A stretch of 64,000 nucleotides of DNA. Origin: Calothrix sp. NIES-2098 (GTDB lineage Bacteria > Cyanobacteriota > Cyanobacteriia > Cyanobacteriales > Nostocaceae). How positions within the stretch are numbered: the first letter of the stretch is position 1; the number at the start of each line of letters is the position of its first letter. Below, piece after piece: positions 54,220 through 63,897 of the stretch. The stretch covers positions 8,373,001-8,437,000 of the forward strand of contig AP018172.1 in the NCBI GenBank assembly GCA_002368175.1, written 5' to 3'. The translations under genes and the position numbers were made by a program. Under the pieces are notes generated by a model. That model was not told the origin of the DNA, ran no database searches, and worked only from the letters and a program-made list of their open reading frames with translations.

Positions 54220-56781
54220 ATGAATTTTCAAATCAAAAACCGTCGTTGGCTATATATCAGTCTGAGTATTTTAAGTTTGTGTTTGGCAGTGACGATTACA
54301 CCTGCTAGAGCATCTGTACAATTACCGACAACTTCTACTCTGAATGTATCAGCATCCACTCAGCCTACCAATTGGTTAGAACAGGGGCGAAACCTCTACC
54401 GTTCGGGACGCTTTGCCGAAGCAGTGACAATTTGGCAAACGGCAGTACAAAACTACCATAGCCAAGGCGATCGCACCAACGAAGCCCTCAGTTTGAGTTA
54501 CCTTTCATTAGCGCAACAAGAACTTAATCAATGGGAAGCAGCTAGCCAATCTATTGAACAAAGTGTCAAACTATTGCAAACAATGGCACCGCCTGCCGAC
54601 GCAATTCTCTGGGCACAAGTGCTGAATACACGAGGGAATTTACAACTGCATACTGGTAAAGCCGAAATTGCCCTGGAAAGTTGGCAACAAGCGCAAAAAT
54701 ATTACGAACAAGCAGGCGACCAATTGGGCAGCTTGGGTAGTCAAATCAACTCTGCACAAGCTTTACAAAGTTTGGGATTTTACCGTCGTTCTAAACAGCA
54801 ATTAGAGGCGCTAACTCAAAAGTTAGGAGCAATGCCAGATTCGGAAGTTAAAGTTAGTGGGTTGCGATCGCTCGGTTTAGCTTTGCAAACGATCGGCGAT
54901 TCTGGTAGAAGTCAACAAGTGTTAGAGCAATGTTTAGCGATCGCGCGCAAACTCGAAACCACACCTCATTTAAGTTCCATCCTGTTGAACCTAGGAAAAA
55001 CCGCTGTTGACTTGCAAGATCCACAGGCGGCATTAGATTATTTTGAACAGGCAGAACAGGTAGCGACAAATCCCGGCGATCGTTTACAAGCAAGTTTAGG
55101 GCATTTCAAACTTTTGCTCGATTATGACAAACTTGAGTTGGCTACTCCACTCGCACCGCAACTACTACAACAACTGACAGAACTACCCCCTAGCCACACT
55201 TCCCTCTATGCAGCTATTAATTTTGTTGCGAGTGTAAATCGGCTGTCTAATCCCGATCAAATCTTACCGCTGAAAGATTTGGCACAACTGATGGCAAGCA
55301 CAGTCAAGTCTGCACAGCAAATCCAAGACGCTCAAGCAGAAGCTTATGCACTGCATCAGTGGGGAAAACTCTATCGTCGTACACAGCAGTTATCGCAAGC
55401 ACAGGAATTAACTCAAAAATCCCTGAACATTGCGCGTCAACTCCAAGCTGACGATATTATTGCTCAATCTGCTTGGCAGGTGGGACAGTTGTACAAGCAA
55501 CAAAGCGATCGCCCCCAAGCAATTAGTGCCTATACTGAAGCAGTCAAAGCTTTAAAGTCTCTGCGAGGGGATTTGGTTGCTGTCAACCCTGATGTGCAGT
55601 TCTCCTTCCGTGAAAGTGTGGAGCCTGTTTACCGCGAACTTGTCAGTTTACTTTTAGATGGACAACCCAGCCAGGATGCACTGATGGAAGCTCGCGATTT
55701 AATTGAAGCACTGCAAGTTGCAGAACTCGATAACTTTTTTAGAGAAGCTTGTTTAGATCGGGCGCAGCAGATTGACCAAGTTGACCCGAATGCAACTGTT
55801 GTCTATCCGATTATCTTGAGCGATCGCCTGGCAGTCATCCTCTCCAAAACCGGACAACCGTTGCGTTACTATGTGACACAAAAATCGCAAGCCGACATCG
55901 AACAAACTCTAGATAAATTATTAGTGAGCTTGAATCCTGTCTCAGATTCCAAAGAGCGCGATCGCTTATCCGAAGAAGTTTATAGTTGGCTAATTCGCCC
56001 GGCGGAGATCGATCGAGCCTTCCAAGACAGCAAAACACTAGTATTCGTGTTAGATGGTCGCTTACGTAATATTCCCATAGCAGCTTTATATGACGGTAAG
56101 CAATATCTGATTGAGAAGTATGCAGTAGCCCTTTCGCCAGGAATGCAATTGATGACTGCGCGATCGCTTCAGAAAAACCGCATTGATGCGATCGTTGGCG
56201 GTATCAGCGAATCTCGTAATGGCTTTAGTGCTTTGCCGGCTGTGGAATCAGAAGTTAAGCAAATCTCCAAGGCAGTGCCATCTTCGATGTTGCTCAACCA
56301 GCAATTCACCAATCAAGCTCTTGCCAATAGCGTGAAATTTAGCAGTGCTGATGTTGTTCACCTAGCAACTCACGGACAGTTTAGTTCCCGCCTCGAAGAT
56401 ACCTTCTTACTTACATGGGATGGACAAGTTAATGTCAAAGAATTGTCCGAACTCCTAAAAAATCGTACTGGCGATTCATCAAAAGCGATCGAGTTGCTAG
56501 TACTTAGCGCTTGCGATACCGCAGCTGGCGACGATCGCGCTGTTCTGGGACTAGCTGGCTTGGCTGTCAAATCTGGCGCTCGCTCAACTATTGCTACTCT
56601 TTGGCCTGTTAAAGATAAAGCAGCCGAGATGCTGATGACGCGCTTCTACGAGCAATTACGAAAGCCCAAAATGACCAAAGCCGAAGCACTGCGCCAAGCT
56701 CAAATCAACCTGATTCGTCAAACTGATTTCCACGATCCTTTCTTTTGGTCTGCCTTTGTTTTGGTTGGCAATTGGCTTTGA
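54220..56781 (+). CDS. Secreted CHAT-domain TPR protein (caspase-like protease)
   Basis: 853 residues. Signal peptide about 1-32 (LSILSLCLAVTITPARA). Residues about 50-480 are TPR-like helix pairs (for example WLEQGRNLYRSGRFAEAVTI). The C-terminal about 330 residues are a CHAT domain, a clan CD caspase-like fold, with the catalytic pair intact: HLATHGQF (H718) and VLSACDTAAGD (C765), then the typical GLAGLAVKSGARSTIATLWP. Predicted to act in the periplasm or at the surface. Some CHAT proteins are proteases activated by partners; others are only inferred. It lies 106 bp after the tpsA deletion remnant and shares orientation with the adhesin array. A role in processing exported adhesins is inference. 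Confidence 0.93.
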   Translation: MNFQIKNRRWLYISLSILSLCLAVTITPARASVQLPTTSTLNVSASTQPTNWLEQGRNLYRSGRFAEAVTIWQTAVQNYHSQGDRTNEALSLSYLSLAQQELNQWEAASQSIEQSVKLLQTMAPPADAILWAQVLNTRGNLQLHTGKAEIALESWQQAQKYYEQAGDQLGSLGSQINSAQALQSLGFYRRSKQQLEALTQKLGAMPDSEVKVSGLRSLGLALQTIGDSGRSQQVLEQCLAIARKLETTPHLSSILLNLGKTAVDLQDPQAALDYFEQAEQVATNPGDRLQASLGHFKLLLDYDKLELATPLAPQLLQQLTELPPSHTSLYAAINFVASVNRLSNPDQILPLKDLAQLMASTVKSAQQIQDAQAEAYALHQWGKLYRRTQQLSQAQELTQKSLNIARQLQADDIIAQSAWQVGQLYKQQSDRPQAISAYTEAVKALKSLRGDLVAVNPDVQFSFRESVEPVYRELVSLLLDGQPSQDALMEARDLIEALQVAELDNFFREACLDRAQQIDQVDPNATVVYPIILSDRLAVILSKTGQPLRYYVTQKSQADIEQTLDKLLVSLNPVSDSKERDRLSEEVYSWLIRPAEIDRAFQDSKTLVFVLDGRLRNIPIAALYDGKQYLIEKYAVALSPGMQLMTARSLQKNRIDAIVGGISESRNGFSALPAVESEVKQISKAVPSSMLLNQQFTNQALANSVKFSSADVVHLATHGQFSSRLEDTFLLTWDGQVNVKELSELLKNRTGDSSKAIELLVLSACDTAAGDDRAVLGLAGLAVKSGARSTIATLWPVKDKAAEMLMTRFYEQLRKPKMTKAEALRQAQINLIRQTDFHDPFFWSAFVLVGNWL

Positions 56782-56783
56782 TA

Positions 56784-56829
56784 CGTAAATATACTGGATA
56801 ATAAACCAGTAATTTACGCATATTTTTTA
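56784..56829 (+). terminator. Terminator after the CHAT gene
   Basis: Stem CGTAAATATACTGG (56784-56797) pairs with CCAGTAATTTACG (56805-56817) with one bulged base, followed by CATATTTTTT. It lies three bases after the stop codon and so separates the CHAT gene from the DUF928 gene, at least partly. Confidence 0.75.
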
Positions 56830-56967
56830 CGGTTAAATAGTCAAAGTTCGTTTATATTGCTAGTAGGTATTTAAACCTTTGACTTTTGTAGAAACCGATT
56901 TTACAAGTTTCTTCCCACAATCAGAATAATAGTATTTTTTGTTACTTTGTACATGAGGTGCAAGCTT

Positions 56968-58086
56968 GTGAAACGTCGATATTTAGCCAGTACATTAAGC
57001 GTCATCGCTTTGCTTACTAGCAGTACATGGAACAGTGCCTATGCTGTGACATTTACCCCTCCAATCAATAATGGTGCTCCTAGCCAAGCGACTGGGGGAG
57101 CTTCTCGTGGTAGTTTCTTTATCCCTGCTTCTGGTAAAGGCGCTCCCAGTCAAGCAACCGGAGGAGCTTCTCGCGGTAGTCTATTTACACCTAGTGCTGG
57201 CAAAGGTGCTCCGAGACAAGCCACTGGCGGAGCTTCTAGAGGCAATCTCTTTACACCTGCTTCTGGAAAAGAGGCTCCGAGACAAGCCACCGGAGGGGCT
57301 TCTAGAGGCAATCTCTTTACACCTAGCGCTGGCAAAGGTACGCCCCAACAAGCAACAGGCGGTGCTTCCAGAGGCAACCTCTTTACACCTAGCGCTGGCA
57401 AAGGTACGCCTCAACAAGCATCGGGAGGCGCTTCTAGAGGCGATCTCTTTACACCTGCTTCTGGGAAAGAAGCTCCTCAACAGGCTAGTGGGGGAGCTTC
57501 TCGTGTTGGTACTTACTACTTAAATCCTTCAACTGTAGCAGCAGGAGGCCCCGCAGCTCTAATTGCACTCTTACCTCAAAGCTTCTATGGCACAACTGTG
57601 TCTGAACGTCCCACAATTTTGGTATATCTCCCTGCTTCTAATGCGGAAGAAGCTGTATTCAGCCTCAAGGATGAAGCTGGCAATACCCAGCATCAAATGA
57701 CGATTCCGATCGCAGGGAAAGCTGGAGTGATTGCAGTTAAATTACCGACTGATGCACCTGCTTTAGCAGTTGGCAAAAACTACCAATGGTTTCTAGCTGT
57801 CAAAGTTGACGGACAACTCAGCCCCAGTACGCCTTACGTTGATGGTTGGATTCAGCGCATCCAGCCTACTGCCGAACTGGCAGCAGCAATGCAACAAGAA
57901 GATGCTTTGAAGCGGGCGGCGGCTTTTGGTAAAAATGGCGTCTGGTATGACTGCGTGGCAACACTTGCAGCTTTACATACTACCCATCCTAACAATGTGA
58001 CTCTTACCAAGCAATGGGAAGAACTTCTCTCCTCAGTTAGCTTGAAAGAGATTGTCACAGCTCCGTTATTAGCTTCTGCAAACTAA
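56968..58086 (+). CDS. Secreted DUF928 protein with amplified N-terminal repeat
   Basis: 372 residues from the GTG at 56968, chosen because GAGGTG at 56955-56960 lies seven bases upstream (ATG at 56953 and TTG at 56947 are in frame but poorly placed). Signal peptide ends near SAYA. Residues about 36-180 are seven 22-residue repeats of the GAPxQATGGASRGNLF type. The rest is the DUF928 domain (LIALLPQSFYGTTVSERPTI, VDGWIQRI, GVWYDCVATLAAL). DUF928 proteins often lie beside CHAT-TPR and CHASE2 genes in cyanobacteria (from memory); no biochemical function is known. The single cysteine is in VWYDCVA. Confidence 0.9.
   Translation: MKRRYLASTLSVIALLTSSTWNSAYAVTFTPPINNGAPSQATGGASRGSFFIPASGKGAPSQATGGASRGSLFTPSAGKGAPRQATGGASRGNLFTPASGKEAPRQATGGASRGNLFTPSAGKGTPQQATGGASRGNLFTPSAGKGTPQQASGGASRGDLFTPASGKEAPQQASGGASRVGTYYLNPSTVAAGGPAALIALLPQSFYGTTVSERPTILVYLPASNAEEAVFSLKDEAGNTQHQMTIPIAGKAGVIAVKLPTDAPALAVGKNYQWFLAVKVDGQLSPSTPYVDGWIQRIQPTAELAAAMQQEDALKRAAAFGKNGVWYDCVATLAALHTTHPNNVTLTKQWEELLSSVSLKEIVTAPLLASAN
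57073..57507 (+). repeat. Seven 66-bp tandem repeats in the DUF928 gene
   Basis: Units start at 57073, 57139, 57205, 57271, 57337, 57403 and 57469 with exact 66-bp spacing (22 codons), the last one incomplete. Each encodes the G(A/T)PxQA(T/S)GGASR motif. Neighbouring units differ by a few bases, so they arose by recent in-frame tandem duplication. Confidence 0.95.
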
Positions 58087-58236
58087 TAGCAATTTGGGAA
58101 TGGGGCATGAGGAAGATATGGGGGGAAGATGAGGAAATAGGGAAGACAACTCCCCACACTCCCCACACTCCCCACACTTCCTTGCCTGCCTTTGCCTTCC
58201 CTTCTACTTAGCCTTCAACTCCTATTTGGCGCAAAT
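58087..58236. repeat. G-rich spacer with ACTCCCCAC tandem repeats
   Basis: The spacer before the CHASE2 kinase has G-rich heptamer-like sequences and three copies of the 9-mer ACTCCCCAC at 58149-58175. The frame of the kinase extends into it but its composition is clearly noncoding. Confidence 0.65.
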
Positions 58237-61011
58237 ATGTGGCGCAGATTTAAGACTTTTATCCAACGCACTCGTAGCATTTTAATTATTACTCCCAGTG
58301 TTGCTTTGACTGTCATTGCCGGGCAATCATTGGGATTTTTCAATTTAGTTGAATGGAAAATTCGTGATGAATGGGTTCGTCAGCGATCGCTCGAAACCAT
58401 CGCTGATGAAATTGTAATTGTCACAATTGACGAACAAGATATTCAATCGGTGCGTAAATGGCCAGTTCCAGATTGGGCATTAGCAAAATTACTAGATAAA
58501 ATTCGAGCGCAGCAGCCCAGAGCTATCGGCTTGGATCTGTACCGAGATTTACCAGAAGGAAGCGGCCATGAGGAACTTGCTAAAATCTTTCGCAGCACTC
58601 CCAATTTAATTGGTGTTGAGAAAATCACTGGGGAACGCGTGAATCCGCCACCAGAATTGAAGAAACTCGATCGAGTCGGATTAGCAGATTTGGTGTTGGA
58701 TGGCGATCGCTTTGTGCGTCGTGCCCTTTTGACAGCGGTTGATGCCAAAGAACAAGGCACGCTAAAAGCAGGATTAGCAACCCTTGTGGCGCTCAAGTAC
58801 CTCGAAGCGGAAAAGATTACTCTAGAAAGCATTGACCCCAAACAGCAAAAGTTTCAATTGGGCAAAGCAATTTACGTCCCACTAAGCGATCGAGAAGCAG
58901 GCTATGCCGATGCTGATTTAGGTGGCTATCAAATTCTACTAAATTGGCATGGTTCAGAAGCGGCATTTCGCACAGTTACAATGCGTGATGTTTTAGCTGG
59001 GAGAATTCCAGCCAACTTCATGCGCGATCGCATGGTGTTTATTGGTTCTACAGCTACTAGTACCAATGACTTCTTTAGCACGCCTTTCAGTTCTTCCTTA
59101 ATTTCTGCCCAAAAGCCTACACCCGGCGTTGTTATCCATGCCAATATTGCTCTGCAATTGGTGCGAGGGGCGAAAACAGGACAAACAAGCCTATATGGCG
59201 TTTCTCAAGTTTCTTTGTCATTCTGGGTTATTTTATGGTCTTTTATCGGTTCTGCTGGTAGTTGGTACTTAGCTAGTGCGCGAACCGGGCGACGAATTCC
59301 CGGTGGTAAAATTCTTTGGGCAACTCTAGGCATTAGTGGGGGATTCATTGGCGGTGGCTACGGGATGTTTTTACATGGTGTTCTCATTCCAGTCACACCC
59401 GCTTTAGCTGCATTCGTTAGCAGCGTAATTGCCACAACAAATGCTTATAAACAGAGGAAGTTAGAAGAAGCGAATCAACAATTAGAAATTGCCAACGCGC
59501 AACTATTAGATTATTCCAAAACTCTGGAGTTCAAAGTTGAAGAAAGAACTCGCGAACTGTTAGAAGCAAAGCAAGCGGCTGATGCTGCGAACCAAGCAAA
59601 GAGCGAGTTTCTGGCAAATATGAGCCATGAGTTACGCACGCCACTTAATGGCATCCTGGGTTTTGCGCAGGTACTAGAAACATCGCCAAACTTGACAAAG
59701 AAAGACCTAGAAGGAGTCAGCATTATTTACGATTGTGGGAAACACCTGCTGATGCTGATCAATGACATTCTCGATCTTTCAAAAATTGAAGCTCGTAAAT
59801 TAGAACTGGTGGCAACTAATGTACATCTGCCCACGTTTTTACATAGTGTCACCGAGATTTGTAGTATTCGAGCTGAGCAGAAAGGAATTGCATTTAATGT
59901 GTCGATGGGCGATCGCTTACCAGCTGTCATTCAAGTAGATGAAAAGCGGCTACGGCAAGTTTTGATTAATTTACTAGGTAACGCGATCAAATTCACAGAT
60001 AACGGTAGCGTCACCTTCACAGTAGATGTCATCGATCGAGATTTACCACAAATAACACATCAGAAGCTTCGCTTTCAAATTGAAGATACAGGTATTGGCA
60101 TGTCACCAGACCAACTAGAAAAAATCTTTTTGGCCTTTGAGCAAGTAGGTGAAGCCGGACGAAAATCTGAAGGTACTGGCTTGGGATTAGCAATCAGTCA
60201 AAGAATTGCCGCATTGATGGAAAGCCAAATTCAAGTACAAAGCCATCTAGGTGAAGGTAGTCTGTTTTGGCTGGATTTGACAGTAGCAATACCAACAACC
60301 CACGATTGGCAAACAGAGACAATCGCCTTAAGCGATCGGAAAATCATCGGCATTCAAGGTAGTAAGCCTCTAATTCTGATTGTTGATGATGATGACAAGC
60401 ACTGTTCGATGTTGACTACTTTACTCCAAGGAAGTGGCTGTCGAACCTTGGAAACAACCGACAGCAAACATGGATTACAGCTGGCCAATGAACATCACCC
60501 GGATGTAATTTTGCTCGATCTAGCTATGCCTAATATGGATGGGTTTGAGCTAATGATTCATTTACAAGAAAATCCCCAAACCCGTAATATTCCAATTATT
60601 GTCTCTAGTGCTAATGTATTTGAGGAAAATCGCCAGCGGAGTTTACAAGCAGGCGCAACAGCATTTGTACCCAAACCCCTGCAAATTGATGAACTCTTCA
60701 ATGCATTGAGATCGCTGCTCAAAGTTGAGTGGATTTATGCTCAATCTACATCAGAGAAGTCATTTTCCCAACCTGAGCAGAAAGCAGATGCTGAATTGGT
60801 TTTACCATCACAGGATGTTTTACAGCAACTCTATCATCTAGCAATGATGGGAGATATTCCGGCGATTGAGGGAATTATAGGAGAGCTAATTCAGCAAGAC
60901 AGCCAGCTAACTCCCTTTGCAACTGAGTTGAGTAAACTTACTGCCAACTTCCAAACTGCAAAAATCCGTAAATTCCTTAAATCTTTTGTCACAACGGAGT
61001 TACCTCAATGA
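58237..61011 (+). CDS. CHASE2 hybrid sensor histidine kinase with receiver domain
   Basis: 924 residues from the ATG at 58237; the upstream in-frame ATG at 58192 lies in repeat sequence. After a first membrane segment, residues about 45-290 form the extracytoplasmic CHASE2 sensor (DEIVIVTIDEQDIQSVRKWP; MVFIGSTATSTNDFFSTPF), then about three membrane helices (330-405), a coiled-coil linker, HisKA with FLANMSHELRTPLNGILGFA (H464), an HATPase domain (DTGIGMS; GTGLGLAIS), and a receiver domain with D761 (VILLDLAMPNMDG). It senses an unknown envelope signal and starts a phosphorelay. It overlaps the next gene by four bases. Confidence 0.94.
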   Translation: MWRRFKTFIQRTRSILIITPSVALTVIAGQSLGFFNLVEWKIRDEWVRQRSLETIADEIVIVTIDEQDIQSVRKWPVPDWALAKLLDKIRAQQPRAIGLDLYRDLPEGSGHEELAKIFRSTPNLIGVEKITGERVNPPPELKKLDRVGLADLVLDGDRFVRRALLTAVDAKEQGTLKAGLATLVALKYLEAEKITLESIDPKQQKFQLGKAIYVPLSDREAGYADADLGGYQILLNWHGSEAAFRTVTMRDVLAGRIPANFMRDRMVFIGSTATSTNDFFSTPFSSSLISAQKPTPGVVIHANIALQLVRGAKTGQTSLYGVSQVSLSFWVILWSFIGSAGSWYLASARTGRRIPGGKILWATLGISGGFIGGGYGMFLHGVLIPVTPALAAFVSSVIATTNAYKQRKLEEANQQLEIANAQLLDYSKTLEFKVEERTRELLEAKQAADAANQAKSEFLANMSHELRTPLNGILGFAQVLETSPNLTKKDLEGVSIIYDCGKHLLMLINDILDLSKIEARKLELVATNVHLPTFLHSVTEICSIRAEQKGIAFNVSMGDRLPAVIQVDEKRLRQVLINLLGNAIKFTDNGSVTFTVDVIDRDLPQITHQKLRFQIEDTGIGMSPDQLEKIFLAFEQVGEAGRKSEGTGLGLAISQRIAALMESQIQVQSHLGEGSLFWLDLTVAIPTTHDWQTETIALSDRKIIGIQGSKPLILIVDDDDKHCSMLTTLLQGSGCRTLETTDSKHGLQLANEHHPDVILLDLAMPNMDGFELMIHLQENPQTRNIPIIVSSANVFEENRQRSLQAGATAFVPKPLQIDELFNALRSLLKVEWIYAQSTSEKSFSQPEQKADAELVLPSQDVLQQLYHLAMMGDIPAIEGIIGELIQQDSQLTPFATELSKLTANFQTAKIRKFLKSFVTTELPQ

Positions 61012-62309
61012 TGACCAATTCTCTTTTGAAGCCAATGCACATCCTTTTGGTAGATGACAACCCCAACAATCTCAAAGTGCTATCAGAAGCGATTCAAGGG
61101 TGTGGCTGGAAAGCACTCATGGCTACAGATGGGGAGTCCGCAATCGAACAAACCGAATACGCTCATCCCGATCTGATTCTCCTAGATGTGATGATGCCTG
61201 GTCTGGATGGATTTGAAACTTGTCGCCGACTGAAGGCTAATCCAGTAACACAAAATACTCCAGTCATTTTTATGACTGCTTTATCTGATGCTACAGATAA
61301 GGTAAAGGGACTGGAAATTGGTGCCGTTGATTACATTACCAAACCTTTTCAACAAGAAGAAGTAATTGCTCGATTAAAGTTACATCTGAAAATTTCCCAT
61401 CTCACAAAGACATTAGAACAACGAGTGCAAGAACGCACAGCCGAATTAAGTCAATCTCTACAACAGTTAAAACAAACCCAACTACAACTCATCCAAAGTG
61501 AAAAAATGTCCACCTTAGGACAACTGGTTGCAGGTATTGGACATGAGATTAATAATCCGGTTGGTTTTATTGGCGGTAATCGCTCTCATATTGAGCAATA
61601 TGTCAACGATTTGTTGCGCCTAGTACACATGTATCAACAAAAGCTACCACATCCAGATGCGGACATCGCAGAGCTAGTTGAAGAAATCGATTTAGACTAT
61701 CTGACTGAAGATTTACCCAAATTGTTGGCATCAATGGCTCAAGGAATTGAGCGCCTCAAAGAAATCAGCTTATCGCTGAGAACCTTTGCTCGCTCTGATA
61801 TGTCATCGAAGGTGGAGTATCAAATTCACGAAGGAATAAATAGCACCTTAATGCTGTTGAAACATCGGCTCAAAGGTAATGGCGATCGCCCTAAAATTCA
61901 AGTTGTCACAAAATATGGTGAATTACCCCCGATTGCTTGCTATCCCGGACAACTCAATCAAGTCTTTATGAATATCATCGCTAATGCTATTGATGCATTT
62001 GATGACTGCGATCGCAACCAGTGTTATCAAGAGATTGCTGCTGACCCCAATACCATCACGATCGTTACATCGGTTGAGCCTAGCCAAGATACTGTCACCA
62101 TTTGCATCGAAGATAACGGCCCTGGAATGATTCCAGAGGTGCAAGCTCGAATTTTTGAGCCATCTTTCACCACTAAACCTGTAGGCAAGGGAACCGGGCT
62201 AGGATTAGCTATCAGCTACCAGATTATTGTTGATAAACACAACGGGCAAATCAATTGCTTATCAATACCTGGTAAGGGAACAACTTTTATGATGAGTCTG
62301 CCTATTTAG
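61008..62309 (+). CDS. Response regulator-histidine kinase, phosphorelay partner
   Basis: 433 residues. N-terminal receiver domain (about 10-125) with HILLVDDNPNN and LILLDVMMPGLDG (D60), a coiled coil (THTLEQRVQERTAELSQSL-type region, about 135-165), and a HisKA/HATPase kinase with VAGIGHEINNPVGFIGG (H179), NIIANAIDAF, DNGPGM and GKGTGLGLAIS. No membrane segment. ATGA overlap with the CHASE2 kinase shows translational coupling, so it is most probably the next step in the same relay. No output domain for DNA binding or cyclic nucleotides is present in either protein. Confidence 0.93.
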   Translation: MMTNSLLKPMHILLVDDNPNNLKVLSEAIQGCGWKALMATDGESAIEQTEYAHPDLILLDVMMPGLDGFETCRRLKANPVTQNTPVIFMTALSDATDKVKGLEIGAVDYITKPFQQEEVIARLKLHLKISHLTKTLEQRVQERTAELSQSLQQLKQTQLQLIQSEKMSTLGQLVAGIGHEINNPVGFIGGNRSHIEQYVNDLLRLVHMYQQKLPHPDADIAELVEEIDLDYLTEDLPKLLASMAQGIERLKEISLSLRTFARSDMSSKVEYQIHEGINSTLMLLKHRLKGNGDRPKIQVVTKYGELPPIACYPGQLNQVFMNIIANAIDAFDDCDRNQCYQEIAADPNTITIVTSVEPSQDTVTICIEDNGPGMIPEVQARIFEPSFTTKPVGKGTGLGLAISYQIIVDKHNGQINCLSIPGKGTTFMMSLPI

Positions 62310-63482
62310 CTAAGTGTGTAGACAATTCTCTATATTAAATAACTTATAGTATTTTAAATTTTAGATTAGGAATTTCAAATTCTAGCTTGATGTGAATCTA
62401 TCTGTCGCATTCTGTTTCAAATTCGTATTAATAATACTCGCAATGAAGTAGGCGATCGCTTACTTTATTAACTTTATCAACGGCACATCTTTACTAATAA
62501 GCTGTGACGCATTTAAATGAGTATATTTACCGCTTAGGTTTTCAAAAGTTTAGGGTCACAACGCCTGTTGCTACCATGTGGGCAACCGAATCGCTACGCT
62601 AAGACTACAGCTTTAGTTCCTCTTGACTCTGGACAGCCTTAACATCAGAACATTTGATCTAGGTGCGCATCAGCTTCAGCAATTTCGCAATTTCAAACAA
62701 TAGGTTTTATTGCTATGTAGTCACTCATTTATGTTTTAAAGTAACCTGTTACAAAAGTTTGTAATAGCCAGTTTGATAAATTTTATTTTAAGAAAGTATA
62801 AAAATAGCGTAACTCTCGTTGGAATGTGAGTTTTTTCTCGGACGTAGCTGTTGCTGTTGTAATTAACAATCAGCTGCGGTATGCACTTCAATATAATGTT
62901 AACTTTTTCAACTTTTTCCCCGAATGAATTTATCTATGAATAGACTGGTTTTTCAGTATAGTAAATTACTATTTTAGGAATTTGCTAAATGAATGTACAA
63001 AACAATAATTTGTTTAGACTGCATAGTTTCAGAATCAAAATACTTGGGTAAGAAGTGTTATTACTTTTAATAAGTAATGTAAAGGACACAACACGGTTAA
63101 GCTTAGTTAATATTTAACAAGAATTAATTCTATTGATTTACTAAAAGAATTGATCCCCAAAAACTTATGCTGCGTTTTGTGTAGTTTACTGATACTACAT
63201 TGAAAGTTTTGGAATAATTAGCATTAGAGAGATAAAACATCGGTACTTTCTCATCCTATTGAGTGCTGCTCCTAGAATTTATACTATGTTTGAGTATAAG
63301 TTCTAACTACTAATTAGACAGAAGATAGATATTTAATAAACGTACCGAGATAAAATTTTTGATTCAGGGTTTGACCATCTCTTAATGCAAATTACTTCTA
63401 GCGAGTTTTCTTGAGAAGATTAGCACCTAGAAAATTTGTTCCTGTACAACTTATTGACTGGATAACAAAGGAGATGAAAGTT
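62310..63482. other. Long intergenic region with a palindromic site
   Basis: About 1.17 kb without a gene, AT-rich with one HIP1 (about 62452). A possible operator lies at 62741-62764: GTAACCTGTTAC followed without a gap by the 7-2-7 palindrome TTACAAA-AG-TTTGTAA (62749-62764). No RNA gene is recognised. Confidence 0.45.
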
Positions 63483-63857
63483 ATGAAAACGGTAGTTAAT
63501 TTAACACAACAATCAGTTTTAGGCGAAATTGAAAGCGTATTGGATACATATCCATACCATCCTTATCAACAAGCATTTGCAATTCCTGACTTGCGCCAAG
63601 AGTTAATTGCTTTTGTCCTTAGCCGTATTCCTTGCCTTTTCTATACGATGTCTGAAGGGTTCTCCGCTGCTGAAGCAGAAAAAGAGTGCTTGCTCAACTA
63701 CAAGCTACCTCGTAGTCCTTTAGAACAACAACTCCACGTACAAAATTTGATTCATCAAGGTATTTACTCTATCTTCCAAGAAAAGTCCGATTGGATTAGC
63801 CATCATCTCTGTGAAAAAGTTCAGCCTGGTTTAGAACCATCTCACTGGTTTGGCTGA
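63483..63857 (+). CDS. ComFB-like (late competence development) protein
   Basis: About 124 residues from the ATG at 63483, with AAAGGAG ten bases upstream; the in-frame ATG at 63474 is too close to it. The pattern PYHPYQQAFAIPDLRQELIA with FVLSRIPCLFYTMSEGFS resembles the cyanobacterial ComFB-like family. Some members have been reported to bind cyclic dinucleotides and to affect natural competence or motility (from memory). The match is motif-level; a single Cys in RIPCLF, a second in KECLLNY and a third in HHLCEK are present. A hairpin lies between it and the convergent gene at the edge. Confidence 0.6.
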   Translation: MKTVVNLTQQSVLGEIESVLDTYPYHPYQQAFAIPDLRQELIAFVLSRIPCLFYTMSEGFSAAEAEKECLLNYKLPRSPLEQQLHVQNLIHQGIYSIFQEKSDWISHHLCEKVQPGLEPSHWFG

Positions 63858-63872
63858 ACTCTAGCTATGAGT

Positions 63873-63893
63873 GAGGAGTTACAATAACTCCTC
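63873..63893. terminator. Hairpin between convergent genes
   Basis: Perfect 9-bp inverted repeat GAGGAGTTA (63873-63881) and TAACTCCTC (63885-63893) with a CAA loop. It stands between the ComFB-like gene and the leftward gene at the window edge. No T-run, so it is a possible bidirectional terminator. Confidence 0.6.
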
Positions 63894-63897
63894 AGTG

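Noticed and set aside
57073..57507. CRISPR-like regular repeats
   Set aside because: Units are directly adjacent with no variable spacers and are in frame in a coding gene. No cas genes are in the window.
57071..57523. Open frames in other phases and on the minus strand over the DUF928 repeats
   Set aside because: The 66-bp unit is a multiple of three, so all frames stay open; signal peptide and DUF928 domain support only one frame.
62310..63482. A hidden RNA gene or coding region in the long spacer
   Set aside because: No stable multi-stem structure with a terminator and no convincing frame could be seen; only short palindromes.
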